From Azospirillum fermentarium (lineage in GTDB: Bacteria; Pseudomonadota; Alphaproteobacteria; Azospirillales; Azospirillaceae), in NCBI RefSeq assembly GCF_025961205.1, contig NZ_JAOQNH010000001.1, positions 2,938,001-3,002,000 on the forward strand: DNA of 64,000 nt. Reading direction: 5' to 3'. The notes under the pieces were generated by a model, which was not told the origin of the DNA, searched no databases, and was given only the letters and a program-made list of their open reading frames with translations. The position numbers were made by a program, and so were the translations under genes. Below are positions 25,780-34,566 of this stretch, piece by piece. Numbering within the stretch: position 1 is the stretch's first letter; each line of letters opens with the position of its first letter.

Positions 25780-26232
25780 TCACCGGATGACGAAACGGTC
25801 CAGCAGCACGTCGCGGACCTTCACGCCCTTCATTTCCCGGTCCAGAACCTGACCGATGGTGCTCTTGACCAGTCTGGCCCCTTCCGCCCCTGCCAGTTGC
25901 GACGGATCGAGCTGGCGGATGCGGTCCGACAGCCGGTCGGAAATACGGTCCAGATACGGCGCCGCGACCGTCGGGTCCACGCCGGGGTCCAGCTCGATCA
26001 GCGCCCGCACGTCTATCACCTGCCGGTCGTTGCCCATGGCGAACGACATTTCCGGCAGGCGGGCGTAGTTGCGCGTGGTTCCCGTGACCGACATCGGCGA
26101 TTTCGGCTTGTTGGCGATCACGGCGGTGACGCCGCCCAGCACCGCCAGCAGCAGCAGAACGCCGGCCACGACCACGGGAAAGCTCAGGGAAACATGCTCG
26201 CCGTTCTCGCGGCGCCGGAAAATGATGCGCAC
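25780..26232 (-). CDS. FliL-like flagellar basal body-associated protein
   Basis: 150 residues. A short basic N-terminus (RIIFRRREN), one membrane helix (about 17-38), then a periplasmic domain that ends in VKVRDVLLDRFVIR, similar to the closing VxxVxFTDFVVQ of FliL. YARLPEMSFAMG and VIDVRALIELDPG also fit the FliL pattern. FliL stabilises the flagellar stator. The gene lies alone, away from other flagellar genes. The GTG at 26232 was chosen because GGTGGAT lies upstream and the product starts right before the helix; an extension to 26301 is possible. Confidence 0.75.
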   Translation of the reverse strand: MRIIFRRRENGEHVSLSFPVVVAGVLLLLAVLGGVTAVIANKPKSPMSVTGTTRNYARLPEMSFAMGNDRQVIDVRALIELDPGVDPTVAAPYLDRISDRLSDRIRQLDPSQLAGAEGARLVKSTIGQVLDREMKGVKVRDVLLDRFVIR

Positions 26233-26480
26233 GGCCGATCCACCCGCTATGGCCGGGGTACCGACACCCCGCCGCCGAGCGCAGAGTAATCGGACAACCA
26301 AAGTGTTTAAAGCCGAAAGCGAGGCGTGCGCCCGCTTCCGTCCCCATGCGGCGTCACGGACGGGACAGTTTGTTCTTTTCCCGATACATGCTGCATTGCG
26401 TCAATTCATACCATGACAAGTCATGCGTGCTTTGTTAGCAAAAAGTGTCCACCCAATCATAATCACAAGGAATCTCATTG

Positions 26481-27650
26481 ATGAATACGTCAGTGTTCAA
26501 GGCGGTCTTTCCTGCCCTGGCCGTCCTGTCTATTGTCACCGCGGCTGCGACGGCCCAGGCCCAGATTGCCGAATTGCGCAGCAGCAACATCAAACTGTCC
26601 ATCAACCGCGGGGACGTGTCGGTATCGGGGATTTCATCGGGCGCGGCCATGGCGTTCCAGCTTCACGTCGCCCATTCCAAGGATCTGGTGGGGGCCGGTC
26701 TGGTGGCCGGCCCGCCGTTCCGCTGCGCCGACCTGATGCTGGGGCAGACTCCACCGGTCACGTCGGACATCACCGCCACCAACATGTGCACGGCCTATTA
26801 CAAGAAGATCCCCGCCCTGGCCGTGCCGGGCGTGGCCGGACGCCCCATCGAACTGTCACAGCTCGCCTACCTGGCCAAGGACGCCTTCGACCGCCGGGCG
26901 GTGGACCCCAAGGACGGCCTGTGCGGTGACCGGGTGTACCTGATCGCCGGGGGCGACGATCAGACGGTGCCCGCCAATGTCACCAACGCCACCAAGGCGC
27001 TGTACGAGACCCTGCTCGGGTCGTGCGCCGACAAGACGGCCACGCAGAACATCGTGTCCAAGGTGGTCCCGGCCATGCCGCACACCATGCCGACCACCGC
27101 GTCCCCCAACCAGACGGGCTGCGTGGCCGGGGCGCCCTACATCGCCAATTGCGGCATGGACGGGGCGGCGGACATGATGGCGTACCTGCACCACCGCGAG
27201 AACGTGCCCCAGGCCAACCGCCCAGCGGAGCCCAGCAACCTGATCCGGTTCGACCAGCACGCGGTGATCGGACCCGGCAACCCCACGTGGCGGATGCACA
27301 AGTACGGCTACATCTATGTGCCGGAAGGCTGCAAGAACGGCCAGTCGTGTTCGCTCCACATCGCGCTGCACGGCTGCCACCAGAACCAGGACCAGATCAA
27401 CCTGGAAAGCTACGACCCCAAGCACACCTATCTGTTCGCCGCCGACGCCGGCTACAACGAATACGCCGAGCGCAACAACATCGTCGTCCTGTACCCCCAG
27501 GCCCAGAACACCGACGGGGTGTCGGGGATCAGCGGCAACCCCAGCGGTTGCTGGGACTGGTGGGGTTATAACGGCGCCGGCTATTGGCGCAAGGATGCCC
27601 CCCAGATCCGCACCATCTGGAAGTTCGTGGAGACGCTGAGCCGGCGTTGA
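26481..27650 (+). CDS. Secreted polyhydroxybutyrate depolymerase-type esterase
   Basis: 389 residues. Residues 1-27 form a signal peptide (cleavage near AQA). The lipase box is GISSG at 50-54, with Ser52 as the nucleophile, and SVSGISSGAAMAFQLHVA is typical of PHB depolymerase esterases with an N-terminal catalytic serine. The second half has the LHIALHGCHQNQ and GYNEYAERNNIVVLYPQA motifs of the same family. About 12 cysteines suggest disulfides in the exported form. Likely role: extracellular or periplasmic breakdown of PHB or related polyesters. AAGGAAT lies before the ATG at 26481 (a TTG directly precedes it). Confidence 0.88.
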   Translation: MNTSVFKAVFPALAVLSIVTAAATAQAQIAELRSSNIKLSINRGDVSVSGISSGAAMAFQLHVAHSKDLVGAGLVAGPPFRCADLMLGQTPPVTSDITATNMCTAYYKKIPALAVPGVAGRPIELSQLAYLAKDAFDRRAVDPKDGLCGDRVYLIAGGDDQTVPANVTNATKALYETLLGSCADKTATQNIVSKVVPAMPHTMPTTASPNQTGCVAGAPYIANCGMDGAADMMAYLHHRENVPQANRPAEPSNLIRFDQHAVIGPGNPTWRMHKYGYIYVPEGCKNGQSCSLHIALHGCHQNQDQINLESYDPKHTYLFAADAGYNEYAERNNIVVLYPQAQNTDGVSGISGNPSGCWDWWGYNGAGYWRKDAPQIRTIWKFVETLSRR

Positions 27651-27670
27651 CAGGCCGGGAATTCCCCAGT

Positions 27671-27701
27671 CATGGCGGCACAATATTATCATGCCGCCAT
27701 G
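27671..27701 (+). terminator. Inverted repeat after the PHB depolymerase gene
   Basis: A 10-bp perfect stem (CATGGCGGCA / TGCCGCCATG) with an 11-base AT-rich loop, 20 bases after the stop codon. There is no T tract on the plus strand, so it is either a weak terminator or an mRNA 3'-end stabiliser. Confidence 0.45.
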
Positions 27702-27828
27702 GCCACCGGTTTCGGGCAAGACACCGTACGGGCGGGCACCCTCTTGTCCGTGCAGCCCATCTGTCTTATAAAATAAAAAGAGATTTTTCCGACCGGCTCA
27801 CGGCGCCATAATCTTGAAAGGGAAGAGA

Positions 27829-28503
27829 ATGGTGGTCGATAACATTTGCTGCCATTCCTTCTTCGCACAGATTGATGAGAACAGCATCATCGTCGATCTG
27901 GGGGCCAATCATGGGGAATTCGCCCACTCGGTCATCCAGCGCTACGGCAGCCGGGTGTTCTCGGCCGAACCGGTGCCGGAACTGGCCGAACGGATCACCC
28001 GGCATCCCCGCCTGACGCTGCTGCCGGTCGCCCTGTCGGGGGCGGTGGGCACGATGCGGATCAACGTCTACCCCGACCGCTGCGCCAGCGGTTTCGATCA
28101 GTACGAGGGGGAGCGCGCGGGCCAGACCATCGACACCGATACCGTGACCCTGGCGGAGTTCCGGCGCCGCAACGGCATCGGGCGGATCAACCTGCTGAAG
28201 ATCGACATCGAAGGGGCCGAACTGGACATGTTCGCCGCCGCCGCCGATGCCGAATTCGCCGACATCGACCAGATCACCATAGAATTCCACGATTTCCTTT
28301 ACCCGGAAACCCGCCCGGCGGTGGAGGCGGTGAAAAGGCGCTTGCAGCACCTGGGTTTCCATATGCTGCCGTTCTCGCTCGACAACACCGACGTTCTGTT
28401 CGTCAACCCCAAGGCCGGGGTGGGCTGGCGGCACCGGCTTTGGGCACGGACCGCCGTGAAGTATGGCCGCGGCATCCGGCGCCGGTTGCAACGCCTGACC
28501 TGA
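27829..28503 (+). CDS. FkbM-family SAM-dependent methyltransferase
   Basis: 224 residues. The SAM motif is IIVDLGANHGEFAHSVI near residue 20, followed by VFSAEPVPELAE and the FkbM hallmark LLKIDIEGAELDMF. Members methylate hydroxyl groups on glycans, polyketides or similar compounds; the substrate here is unknown. The ATG at 27829 has AAAGGGAAGAG just upstream; a TTG at 27814 is possible. The upstream 90 bases are AT-rich and probably contain its promoter. Confidence 0.88.
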   Translation: MVVDNICCHSFFAQIDENSIIVDLGANHGEFAHSVIQRYGSRVFSAEPVPELAERITRHPRLTLLPVALSGAVGTMRINVYPDRCASGFDQYEGERAGQTIDTDTVTLAEFRRRNGIGRINLLKIDIEGAELDMFAAAADAEFADIDQITIEFHDFLYPETRPAVEAVKRRLQHLGFHMLPFSLDNTDVLFVNPKAGVGWRHRLWARTAVKYGRGIRRRLQRLT

Positions 28504-28565
28504 CCGCCGGGCTTTCCGCACCCGGCCATTGCGTCAACCGTCAAGGCCGGTCACGGGGAACCGCT

Positions 28566-29591
28566 TCACGGGGCCGGCTGCTGTTGGGTAATGCAGTGGA
28601 TGCCGCCCCCACCGCGCACGATGTCCAGGGCCGGCACCTGGATCACCTCGCGGTCGGCGAAGACCTTGCGCAGGATGCGGAACGCCTCGTCGTCGTGGGG
28701 ATCCTCGAACGACGGGGCGACCACGCCGCCGTTGGCGATGTAGAGGTTGGTGTAGGAGAGGGTCAGCCGCATCCCGTTTTCGTCCCGGCGGGCGGGCTGG
28801 GGCAGCGTCACCACCTCCAGCGCGCGGCCATGGGCGTCGCGGGCCCGGCTCAGCCGGTCCAGATTGTCGTGAAAAATCTTGAAATTGGGGTCCGCCGGAT
28901 CGTCGGTGGTCAGGGCCAGCACCACGCCGGGACGGGCGAAACAGGCGATCTCGTCGATGTGTCCGTCGGTCTCGTCGTCCTGATACCCCTCGCCCAGCCA
29001 GATGACGGTGTTTACCCCCAGATGGTCCTTCAGGTGCTGTTCGATCTCGTCCCGCGACAGGTGCGGGTTGCGGTTGGGGTTCAGCAGGCATTGTTCGGTG
29101 GTGATCAGCGTCCCTTCCCCATCCACATGGAACGAGCCGCCCTCCATCACCAGCGGTGCCCGGAACCGCTCCAGCCCCAGGTGTTCCAGCACCAGCCGCC
29201 CGACCTCGCGGTCCTTGCCGCACTCGGCGTAGTTGCCGCCCCAGGCGTTGAACCCCCAATGAACGCCGGCCAGAGCGCCCCGGCCATCGGTGACGAAGCT
29301 GGGCCCGGTGTCGCGGATCCAGGAATCCGACAGGGGAACCGGCAGAATCTGGATGCCGCTTCCCCCTGCCCCGCAGGCCAGCGACGCTTCGGCCACGTCG
29401 GCCGGATCGCAGACCATGGTGACCGGCTCGAATTCCGCGATGGCGCGGGCCACCTCGGCATAGGCTTGGGTGGCGGCGTCGAACCGGCCTTCGGGCCAGG
29501 TTTCCGGGCGGCATGGCCACGCCATCCAGCACCGGGTGTGGGGAACCCATTCGCCGGGCATACGGAACCCGCGGGCTGCCGGTGTCGTCAT
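28566..29591 (-). CDS. Agmatine deiminase / peptidyl-arginine deiminase family enzyme
   Basis: 341 residues. Converts agmatine to N-carbamoylputrescine and ammonia in the plant and bacterial putrescine route. The family motifs are present: SDSWIRDTGPSFV, GGSFHVDGEGTLITTEQCL, ETDGHIDEIACF (catalytic His/Asp region) and near the end GGGGIHCITQQ with the nucleophilic Cys at about 333. No N-carbamoylputrescine amidase gene adjoins, although a nitrilase-fold gene lies at 51.8 kb. Of several in-frame ATGs (29600 and 29591) the second has GAAGGG at better spacing. Two 14-bp direct repeats lie just upstream. Confidence 0.93.
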   Translation of the reverse strand: MTTPAARGFRMPGEWVPHTRCWMAWPCRPETWPEGRFDAATQAYAEVARAIAEFEPVTMVCDPADVAEASLACGAGGSGIQILPVPLSDSWIRDTGPSFVTDGRGALAGVHWGFNAWGGNYAECGKDREVGRLVLEHLGLERFRAPLVMEGGSFHVDGEGTLITTEQCLLNPNRNPHLSRDEIEQHLKDHLGVNTVIWLGEGYQDDETDGHIDEIACFARPGVVLALTTDDPADPNFKIFHDNLDRLSRARDAHGRALEVVTLPQPARRDENGMRLTLSYTNLYIANGGVVAPSFEDPHDDEAFRILRKVFADREVIQVPALDIVRGGGGIHCITQQQPAP

Positions 29592-29606
29592 CGCTGCCAT
29601 CCCTTC

Positions 29607-29635
29607 CCCTGGTTTTCGCATCCCTGGTTTTCGCA
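29607..29635. repeat. Two 14-bp direct repeats upstream of the agmatine deiminase gene
   Basis: CCCTGGTTTTCGCA occurs at 29607-29620 and again at 29622-29635. It overlaps the ribosome-binding region and leader of the agmatine deiminase gene. It could be a regulator site or a simple duplication. Confidence 0.7.
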
Positions 29636-29639
29636 CAAG

Positions 29640-29660
29640 GCGCCGGGCTTTCCCCGGCGC
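29640..29660 (-). terminator. Hairpin between the chemoreceptor and agmatine deiminase genes
   Basis: An 8-bp stem (GCGCCGGG / CCCGGCGC) with a 5-base loop, about 70 bases downstream of the chemoreceptor stop on the minus strand. It lacks a T tract; a terminator role is tentative. Confidence 0.4.
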
Positions 29661-29732
29661 GCCGTCCAGGATTTCACAGCACCCTAACCAGGGATGGCGG
29701 GGTTTGGCAATCACGCCATAGGGAAAGGGCGG

Positions 29733-31424
29733 TCACGCCCGCCGCAGGGTGCCGATGAAGCCCTCCACATCCCGCCGCAGGGCCGAAGCGTGCCCCGACA
29801 GGGTTTCCGCCAGCGTCTGCACGTCGCGGGCGGCGGTGCCGGTGGTGCGGGCGGCGTCGTTCACCCGCTGAATGCTGCCGGTGACCGACCGCGCCCCCGC
29901 CGCCGCCTGGTCCACGTTGCGGGCGATGTCGCGGGTGGCGGTGCCCTGCTGCTCCACTGCCGCGGCGATTTCGGCGGCGATGCCGTCGATGCGGCGGATG
30001 GTGGCGACGATGGCGTCGATCACCGCCGCGGTTTCGCCGGTGGCCCGCTGCATGTCGCCCACCTGGGCCGCGATGTCCTCGGTGGCCTTGGCCGTCTGAT
30101 TGGCCAGATTCTTGACCTCGGTCGCCACGACGGCGAAGCCCTTGCCGGCCTCGCCCGCCCGCGCCGCCTCGATGGTCGCGTTGAGCGCCAGGAGATTGGT
30201 CTGGCCGGCGATGTCGGTGATGAGCTGCACCACGTCGCCGATGCGGTTGGCGGCCTCCGTCAGTTCGCCCATGCGCCCGCTGACCTGGGCCGTCTGGGTC
30301 ACCGCATCGCGCGCGATCTCGGCGGAGGCCGATACCTGCCGGGCGATGGCGCCGATGGAATCGGTGAGCGTGCCGGTGGTGGCGGTCACCGATTCCAGAT
30401 TGGCCGCCGCCTGCTGCGAAGCCCCGGCGGCGGTGGTGGCCTGGGCGTGGGCATCCTCGGCGCTGGTGGTCAGGCTGCGGGCGGTTCCGCTCATGCGCTG
30501 GGCGGCCTCGGCCACCGCCTCCACCGTCTGGCGCACCGCCCCTTCCAGGGAATCCGCCAGCGTGCGCAGGGCGTCCCGGCGGGTTCGCTCACTCTCGTCC
30601 TTGACCTGCTGCGCGCTGTGTTCAAGACGGGCCTTTTCCTGGGCGTTGGCGCGGAACACCTCCACCGTCCGGGCCATGGCGGCCACCTCGTCGGCACCAC
30701 CGGTGCCGGGCACCGTGACATCGTGGCGCCCGCCGGCCAGCCCCTCCATGCAATCGCGCAAGGACCGCAGCGGGATGACGATGCTCTCCCCGATCCACAT
30801 CAGCAGCAGCGTCAGCACCACCGCCATGGCGGCGGCGCCGCTGGCCGCGATCACCGTTGCACGGGACAGGGTATCGCCCATGGCGGTGTTCGCCCCCTGC
30901 ACCTCGCGGGTGAGGGAAGCCTCCAGGGTGGACAGGGCCTTGTCCTCCTCATCGCCGGCCTGGTCGATGCGGTCGTCCAGAGCGTCGAACGCCTTGTCGT
31001 CGGCCTTGGCCGTCACCGCCGCGGTCAGATCGGCGAGCGCCGTCTTCAGCACGCCCAGCGAGGCTTCCAGCTTGCGCACCTCGTCCCGTTCCGACGGGGT
31101 GTCGGCCAGTTGCCGCAGCTTGGGCAGGGCATTGGTCAGTTCGGCCACCCCCCCGTCCATTTCCTTGCGCCGCTCGGGCTGCACCACCCCCTCGGCCCGG
31201 TCCACGATGGTGTCCATGGCCGCCAGAATGACGTTGGCCCGCACCACCCGCAGGTCGGTGATCAGGCGCAACTGCTCCTGCCGCAGGCTGTTTTCGGAAA
31301 CCGCATCGGCGACGGTGCCGTTGGTCACCACGGTGGTGAGAGTCAACCCGCCCAGTGCTGCCAGGGACAAGGCCCCGATCAGGCGCAGGCGGGTGCGGAT
31401 GGAAAGCGAATTCAGAAACGCCAT
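29733..31424 (-). CDS. Transmembrane methyl-accepting chemotaxis protein
   Basis: 563 residues. A membrane helix near the N-terminus ([18 protein letters not shown]), a periplasmic helical domain (about 36-190, four-helix-bundle type), a second helix ([22 protein letters not shown]), a HAMP domain ([20 protein letters not shown]) and a long signalling domain with tip [20 protein letters not shown]. The ligand is unknown. It is the last gene of the cheY, CheZ-like, CheZ-like, receptor series on the minus strand. The ATG at 31424 is preceded by GGGGAGAC; upstream in-frame ATGs give an implausible N-terminus. Confidence 0.95.
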   Translation of the reverse strand: MAFLNSLSIRTRLRLIGALSLAALGGLTLTTVVTNGTVADAVSENSLRQEQLRLITDLRVVRANVILAAMDTIVDRAEGVVQPERRKEMDGGVAELTNALPKLRQLADTPSERDEVRKLEASLGVLKTALADLTAAVTAKADDKAFDALDDRIDQAGDEEDKALSTLEASLTREVQGANTAMGDTLSRATVIAASGAAAMAVVLTLLLMWIGESIVIPLRSLRDCMEGLAGGRHDVTVPGTGGADEVAAMARTVEVFRANAQEKARLEHSAQQVKDESERTRRDALRTLADSLEGAVRQTVEAVAEAAQRMSGTARSLTTSAEDAHAQATTAAGASQQAAANLESVTATTGTLTDSIGAIARQVSASAEIARDAVTQTAQVSGRMGELTEAANRIGDVVQLITDIAGQTNLLALNATIEAARAGEAGKGFAVVATEVKNLANQTAKATEDIAAQVGDMQRATGETAAVIDAIVATIRRIDGIAAEIAAAVEQQGTATRDIARNVDQAAAGARSVTGSIQRVNDAARTTGTAARDVQTLAETLSGHASALRRDVEGFIGTLRRA

Positions 31425-31639
31425 GCCGTGCAGTCTCCCCCGTCCCGGACCGTGCGGTCCGGTGATCATGTCCGCCATGATCCGCGGCACGCGCCCCCCG
31501 GCGGCACGTTCCACGGACATCATTCGTCAGGCCACCGCAAAGGGTGGCGCCCATGGGGCGCAGACCTCGGCGGTCATCAGAGCCATCACCGGCGCACCGG
31601 CGGGGCTGCCGCACCGGCAGCCCCGGACGGCGGTCAGGA

Positions 31640-32374
31640 TCAGGCGAAAAGGGCGTCGATGTCCGACTGGCTGATGTTGCCGGGGACTTCCTCGGCGGAC
31701 GGGCCATGCAAATCCAGGTCGCCATCCTTCTTGGTGACCGACGGCGGCAGCGGCATCGCTTCGAACTCGCGGCGGTTCCACACCCCCATCATGGCGTCCA
31801 CGCGCTCTTCGATGAAGGACAGGGCGCGGACCACCTTTGTGATGCGCTGGCCGGTCAGATCCTGGAAATTGCAGGCTTCATAGATACGGACAATAACTTC
31901 CTGCATGTCGTTCACGCGGTCGGCCTGATACCCTTCCGGCATCGACGCGCGCAGTTCCTGCACGACTTCTTCCAATTCCTCGGCGCAGGCCATGATGGTG
32001 TTGGTCGCGGCTTCCGTCGCGGACACCACCGCGGTCAATTCTTCCGATGCCTGCTGAAATTTGTCTTCACCGGCCAGCGGATGGCGCAGGGCGGCCATTT
32101 CCACCTTGGTGGCCTTGATGCGGCCGGAAATGTCGGCGATCTCGGTCTGGATCTGGTCGATCTGCTGGGCGTCCATGCTCAGGAAGCGGTCCAGACGGCT
32201 GCCCAGGTCGTGAATGGCCCGCAGCACCTCCTGATTATCGACCGTGACCGTGGCGGCCGGCAGCGGAGCGGCGATCGCAGGGACCGATGCGTCGGGTGCC
32301 ACCGCATGATACGGGTTGCCGTTGCGCTTGGCTTTTTGCAGCTCGGCCATGAAAGGCTTTTGCAACTGCGTCAT
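31640..32374 (-). CDS. CheZ-like CheY phosphatase with one C-terminal CheY-docking peptide
   Basis: 244 residues, mostly helical. The CheZ active-site signature is present at 168-182: FQDLTGQ (170-176) places an Asp (172) and a Gln (176) as in E. coli CheZ Asp143 and Gln147, which position CheY and the attacking water. The protein ends in SQSDIDALFA (235-244). This resembles the CheY-binding C-terminal peptide of CheZ and the N-terminal peptide of FliM (SQxEIDALL). Predicted role: dephosphorylation of CheY-P, ending the motor signal. The ATG at 32374 has AGGGACAGC upstream. A longer paralogue is encoded just upstream. Confidence 0.85.
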   Translation of the reverse strand: MTQLQKPFMAELQKAKRNGNPYHAVAPDASVPAIAAPLPAATVTVDNQEVLRAIHDLGSRLDRFLSMDAQQIDQIQTEIADISGRIKATKVEMAALRHPLAGEDKFQQASEELTAVVSATEAATNTIMACAEELEEVVQELRASMPEGYQADRVNDMQEVIVRIYEACNFQDLTGQRITKVVRALSFIEERVDAMMGVWNRREFEAMPLPPSVTKKDGDLDLHGPSAEEVPGNISQSDIDALFA

Positions 32375-32576
32375 GCTGTCCCTGCCTCTTTTCCGCAACG
32401 GCCACGGATTCCTGTGGCCCTGATCGTTGGTCCAGTCGCCGCCACATCCTGGGAACGGAGGACGGTAGTCTAGCGGAGTATTTACGAAGAAATGCTTACA
32501 TGTCCGTCAAATTTCCTTGGTCTTTTGCCTTTTGGCGTCGGCGCCATGCAGACAGCAGACCTCACGACCCCGATCC

Positions 32577-33806
32577 TCAGCCGAACAGGGCGTCGATGGC
32601 CGACTGGTCGAGGGCCGGGGTTCCATCGTCCTCCTCCGGCTTCGGCACGGCCGCCGGGGGCGGGGGCTTGGGCGGCGGCGGTTTGGGCGGGGCGGCGGCA
32701 GCGGCGGCAGCGGCGGCCGGCTTGGCCCCCCCCGGCTTGGGCCCCAGCTTGGGCAGCGGCTTGGCCCCCAGCTTGGGCCCCGATCCGGTCACCGGCGACG
32801 TGGTGACCGGCGACGTGGTGACCGGCCCGTCGAACAGGCTGTCGATGTCGGCCTGACTGGCCTTGGCCGCCGGGGCGGGAGCCGGCGCGGCGGGCGCCGG
32901 GCTGTCGAACAGGCTGTCGATGTCGGCCTGGCTGGCCTTGGCCGCCGGGGCGGGGGTCGGCGCGGCGGGCGCCGGGCTGTCGAACAGGCTGTCGATGTCG
33001 GCCTGGCTGCTCTGCACCAGCGCCGCGGGCGGCGGCGGTGGCGGCGGGGCCGCCATGACCACCGGAGCCGGGGCCGGCGCGGCCATGGGGGCCGGGCTGT
33101 CGAACAGGCTGTCCACATCGGCCTGGCTGACGCCCTTGCCTTCCATCTGCGGCCCGTTCAGCAGATGGGCGTCGGGGCGATGATCGGTGATCTCGTCCTG
33201 AACGTCCAACCCCCTCAGCCCGTCGTCGCCCCAGATGCCGATCATGGCGTTGACGCGCTGCTCGATGTAGCGCAACGCGTTGATGACCTTGCTGGTGCGC
33301 TGCCCGGTCAGATCCTGGAACGAGCAGGCGGTGAAGATGTTGGTGACTTCCGATTCGATATCGCTGCACAGGTCGGATGCGGCCCCGTCGGCGCGCAGGC
33401 GCGACGACAGATCCATCAGCCGCTCGGCGGCGTTGAGAATTTCGAACGAGGCCCGCTCGGTCGATGTGACGATGGCGTCCAGTTCGCTGGTCGCCGTCAC
33501 GATCTTGTTGTTGGACGTGTCGGGGGGGCGCAGGGCCGCAACCTCGCGCCGTGCCCGTTCGATGGAGGCGGCCATCTCCATCAGTTCGCGGCGGAGCACC
33601 TCCACCCGCTTCACGGTCTCTGCCGCCTGTGCGTTCTGATCCCACGAACGGCGGAAATCCTGCAGCATGCCGCGGATTTCCTCCGACGCAGCTCCCATAG
33701 CCCGCCGATGGTAACGGCGCAGGAACGCACGGCCCTTGGCGGTTCGAGCGACCGCTTCTTCGATCTGCTCGAACTCCTCCTCGGTCAATTGCGGCAGTTG
33801 CTCCAC
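32577..33806 (-). CDS. CheZ-like CheY phosphatase with five CheY-docking peptides
   Basis: 409 residues. The N-terminal 190 residues are helical, with the CheZ signature FQDLTGQ at 163-169 (Asp165, Gln169). The second half is Ala/Pro-rich and disordered, and carries five short peptides like the CheY-binding end of CheZ and start of FliM: SQADVDSLFD (227-236), SQADIDSLFD (267-276, 292-301, 317-326) and SAIDALF at the C-terminus (DQSAIDALFG, 400-409). Copies 2 to 4 lie in a 25-residue (75-bp) repeat. Classical CheZ has one such peptide. The start is GTG with GGAG six bases upstream. It follows cheY by 12 bases, so the two are probably cotranscribed. Confidence 0.85.
   Translation of the reverse strand: MEQLPQLTEEEFEQIEEAVARTAKGRAFLRRYHRRAMGAASEEIRGMLQDFRRSWDQNAQAAETVKRVEVLRRELMEMAASIERARREVAALRPPDTSNNKIVTATSELDAIVTSTERASFEILNAAERLMDLSSRLRADGAASDLCSDIESEVTNIFTACSFQDLTGQRTSKVINALRYIEQRVNAMIGIWGDDGLRGLDVQDEITDHRPDAHLLNGPQMEGKGVSQADVDSLFDSPAPMAAPAPAPVVMAAPPPPPPPAALVQSSQADIDSLFDSPAPAAPTPAPAAKASQADIDSLFDSPAPAAPAPAPAAKASQADIDSLFDGPVTTSPVTTSPVTGSGPKLGAKPLPKLGPKPGGAKPAAAAAAAAAPPKPPPPKPPPPAAVPKPEEDDGTPALDQSAIDALFG
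32829..33107 (-). repeat. Intragenic repeat array encoding CheY-docking peptides
   Basis: Near-identical segments begin (plus-strand GTCGAACAGGCTGTC) at 32829, 32904 and 32979, spaced exactly 75 bp. A fourth, diverged copy at 33099 is 120 bp further. All spacings are multiples of three, so gain or loss of a unit keeps the frame. Confidence 0.9.
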
Positions 33807-33818
33807 CGCGGGCTCCTA

Positions 33819-34187
33819 TCAGCCGGTGCCCAGCACGGACTGGATCTTCTGCTTCAGGGTTTCGGCGTTGAACGGCTTGACGATGTAGTTGTTCACGCCG
33901 GCCTGCTTGGCGGCGATCACGTTTTCCGTCTTGCTTTCGGCCGTGACCATGATGAAGGGCGTGGACGCCAGCTTGGCATCCGCACGGATTTCCTTCAGCA
34001 GCTGGAGACCGGTCATCGGCTCCATGTTCCAGTCGGAGATCACCAGACCGAACTTGTTCTCCCGCAGCTTCTGGAGCGCGCCGACGCCATCACCCGCCTC
34101 GTCGATATCGGTGTATCCGATCTGGGTCAGCAGGTTGCGCACGATGCGCCGCATGGTGGCGTAGTCATCGACGACAAGAATCTTCAT
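33819..34187 (-). CDS. cheY: CheY-type single-domain response regulator
   Basis: 122 residues, only a receiver domain. The acidic pocket is VVDD (Asp7, Asp8), the phosphorylated residue is Asp52 in ISDWNM, and the switch residues are Thr82 (VTAES) and Lys104 (IVKPF). The NMEPMTGLQLLKEIRAD stretch is typical of the motor-binding CheY. It is followed by two CheZ-like genes and a receptor, so it probably controls the flagellar motor. GGAGACG lies before the ATG. The 379 bases upstream are noncoding and should hold the promoter. Confidence 0.93.
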   Translation of the reverse strand: MKILVVDDYATMRRIVRNLLTQIGYTDIDEAGDGVGALQKLRENKFGLVISDWNMEPMTGLQLLKEIRADAKLASTPFIMVTAESKTENVIAAKQAGVNNYIVKPFNAETLKQKIQSVLGTG

Positions 34188-34566
34188 CTAAGCGTCTCCG
34201 CATTCTTAACGTTGGCAGGGCCGTCCCCGTGCGTCGCATCAATGTGCCAAGGGGTGCCGCGTCTGGTGTGCCGGTCCGACTGTTGATGCCCCAAGTCCGA
34301 CGAAATGTCATCCATTTGGACGATAACCCCGCCGTGGTGAGACAGTCTGCAGCAGGCTTGGTAAAGAACTTGTTTAACCCTGCGGGCGGCCGGTCACGTT
34401 ATCACACGGACGGTATCCGGTCGGACCGGCGATTCCAGCCGTACAATTCCCGTGGTGGGCTGCACGGGCGGGACGGTGCCAGATTTCACGGGCGAACGCA
34501 CGCATAGATTTTTCGTAAAGCACGTGTAATCCCACGATCTCCGGCCGATGCCCCCCGTGCCGCCCT
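34188..34566. other. Gap upstream of cheY
   Basis: No gene seen; expected to contain the promoter of the chemotaxis cluster. No intrinsic terminator for the aminopeptidase gene was recognised. Confidence 0.4.

Noticed and set aside
34230..34260. TTGGCAC...GC sequence upstream of cheY resembling a sigma-54 promoter
   Set aside because: The GG and GC elements are separated by nine bases and not ten, and the -12 element is poor.
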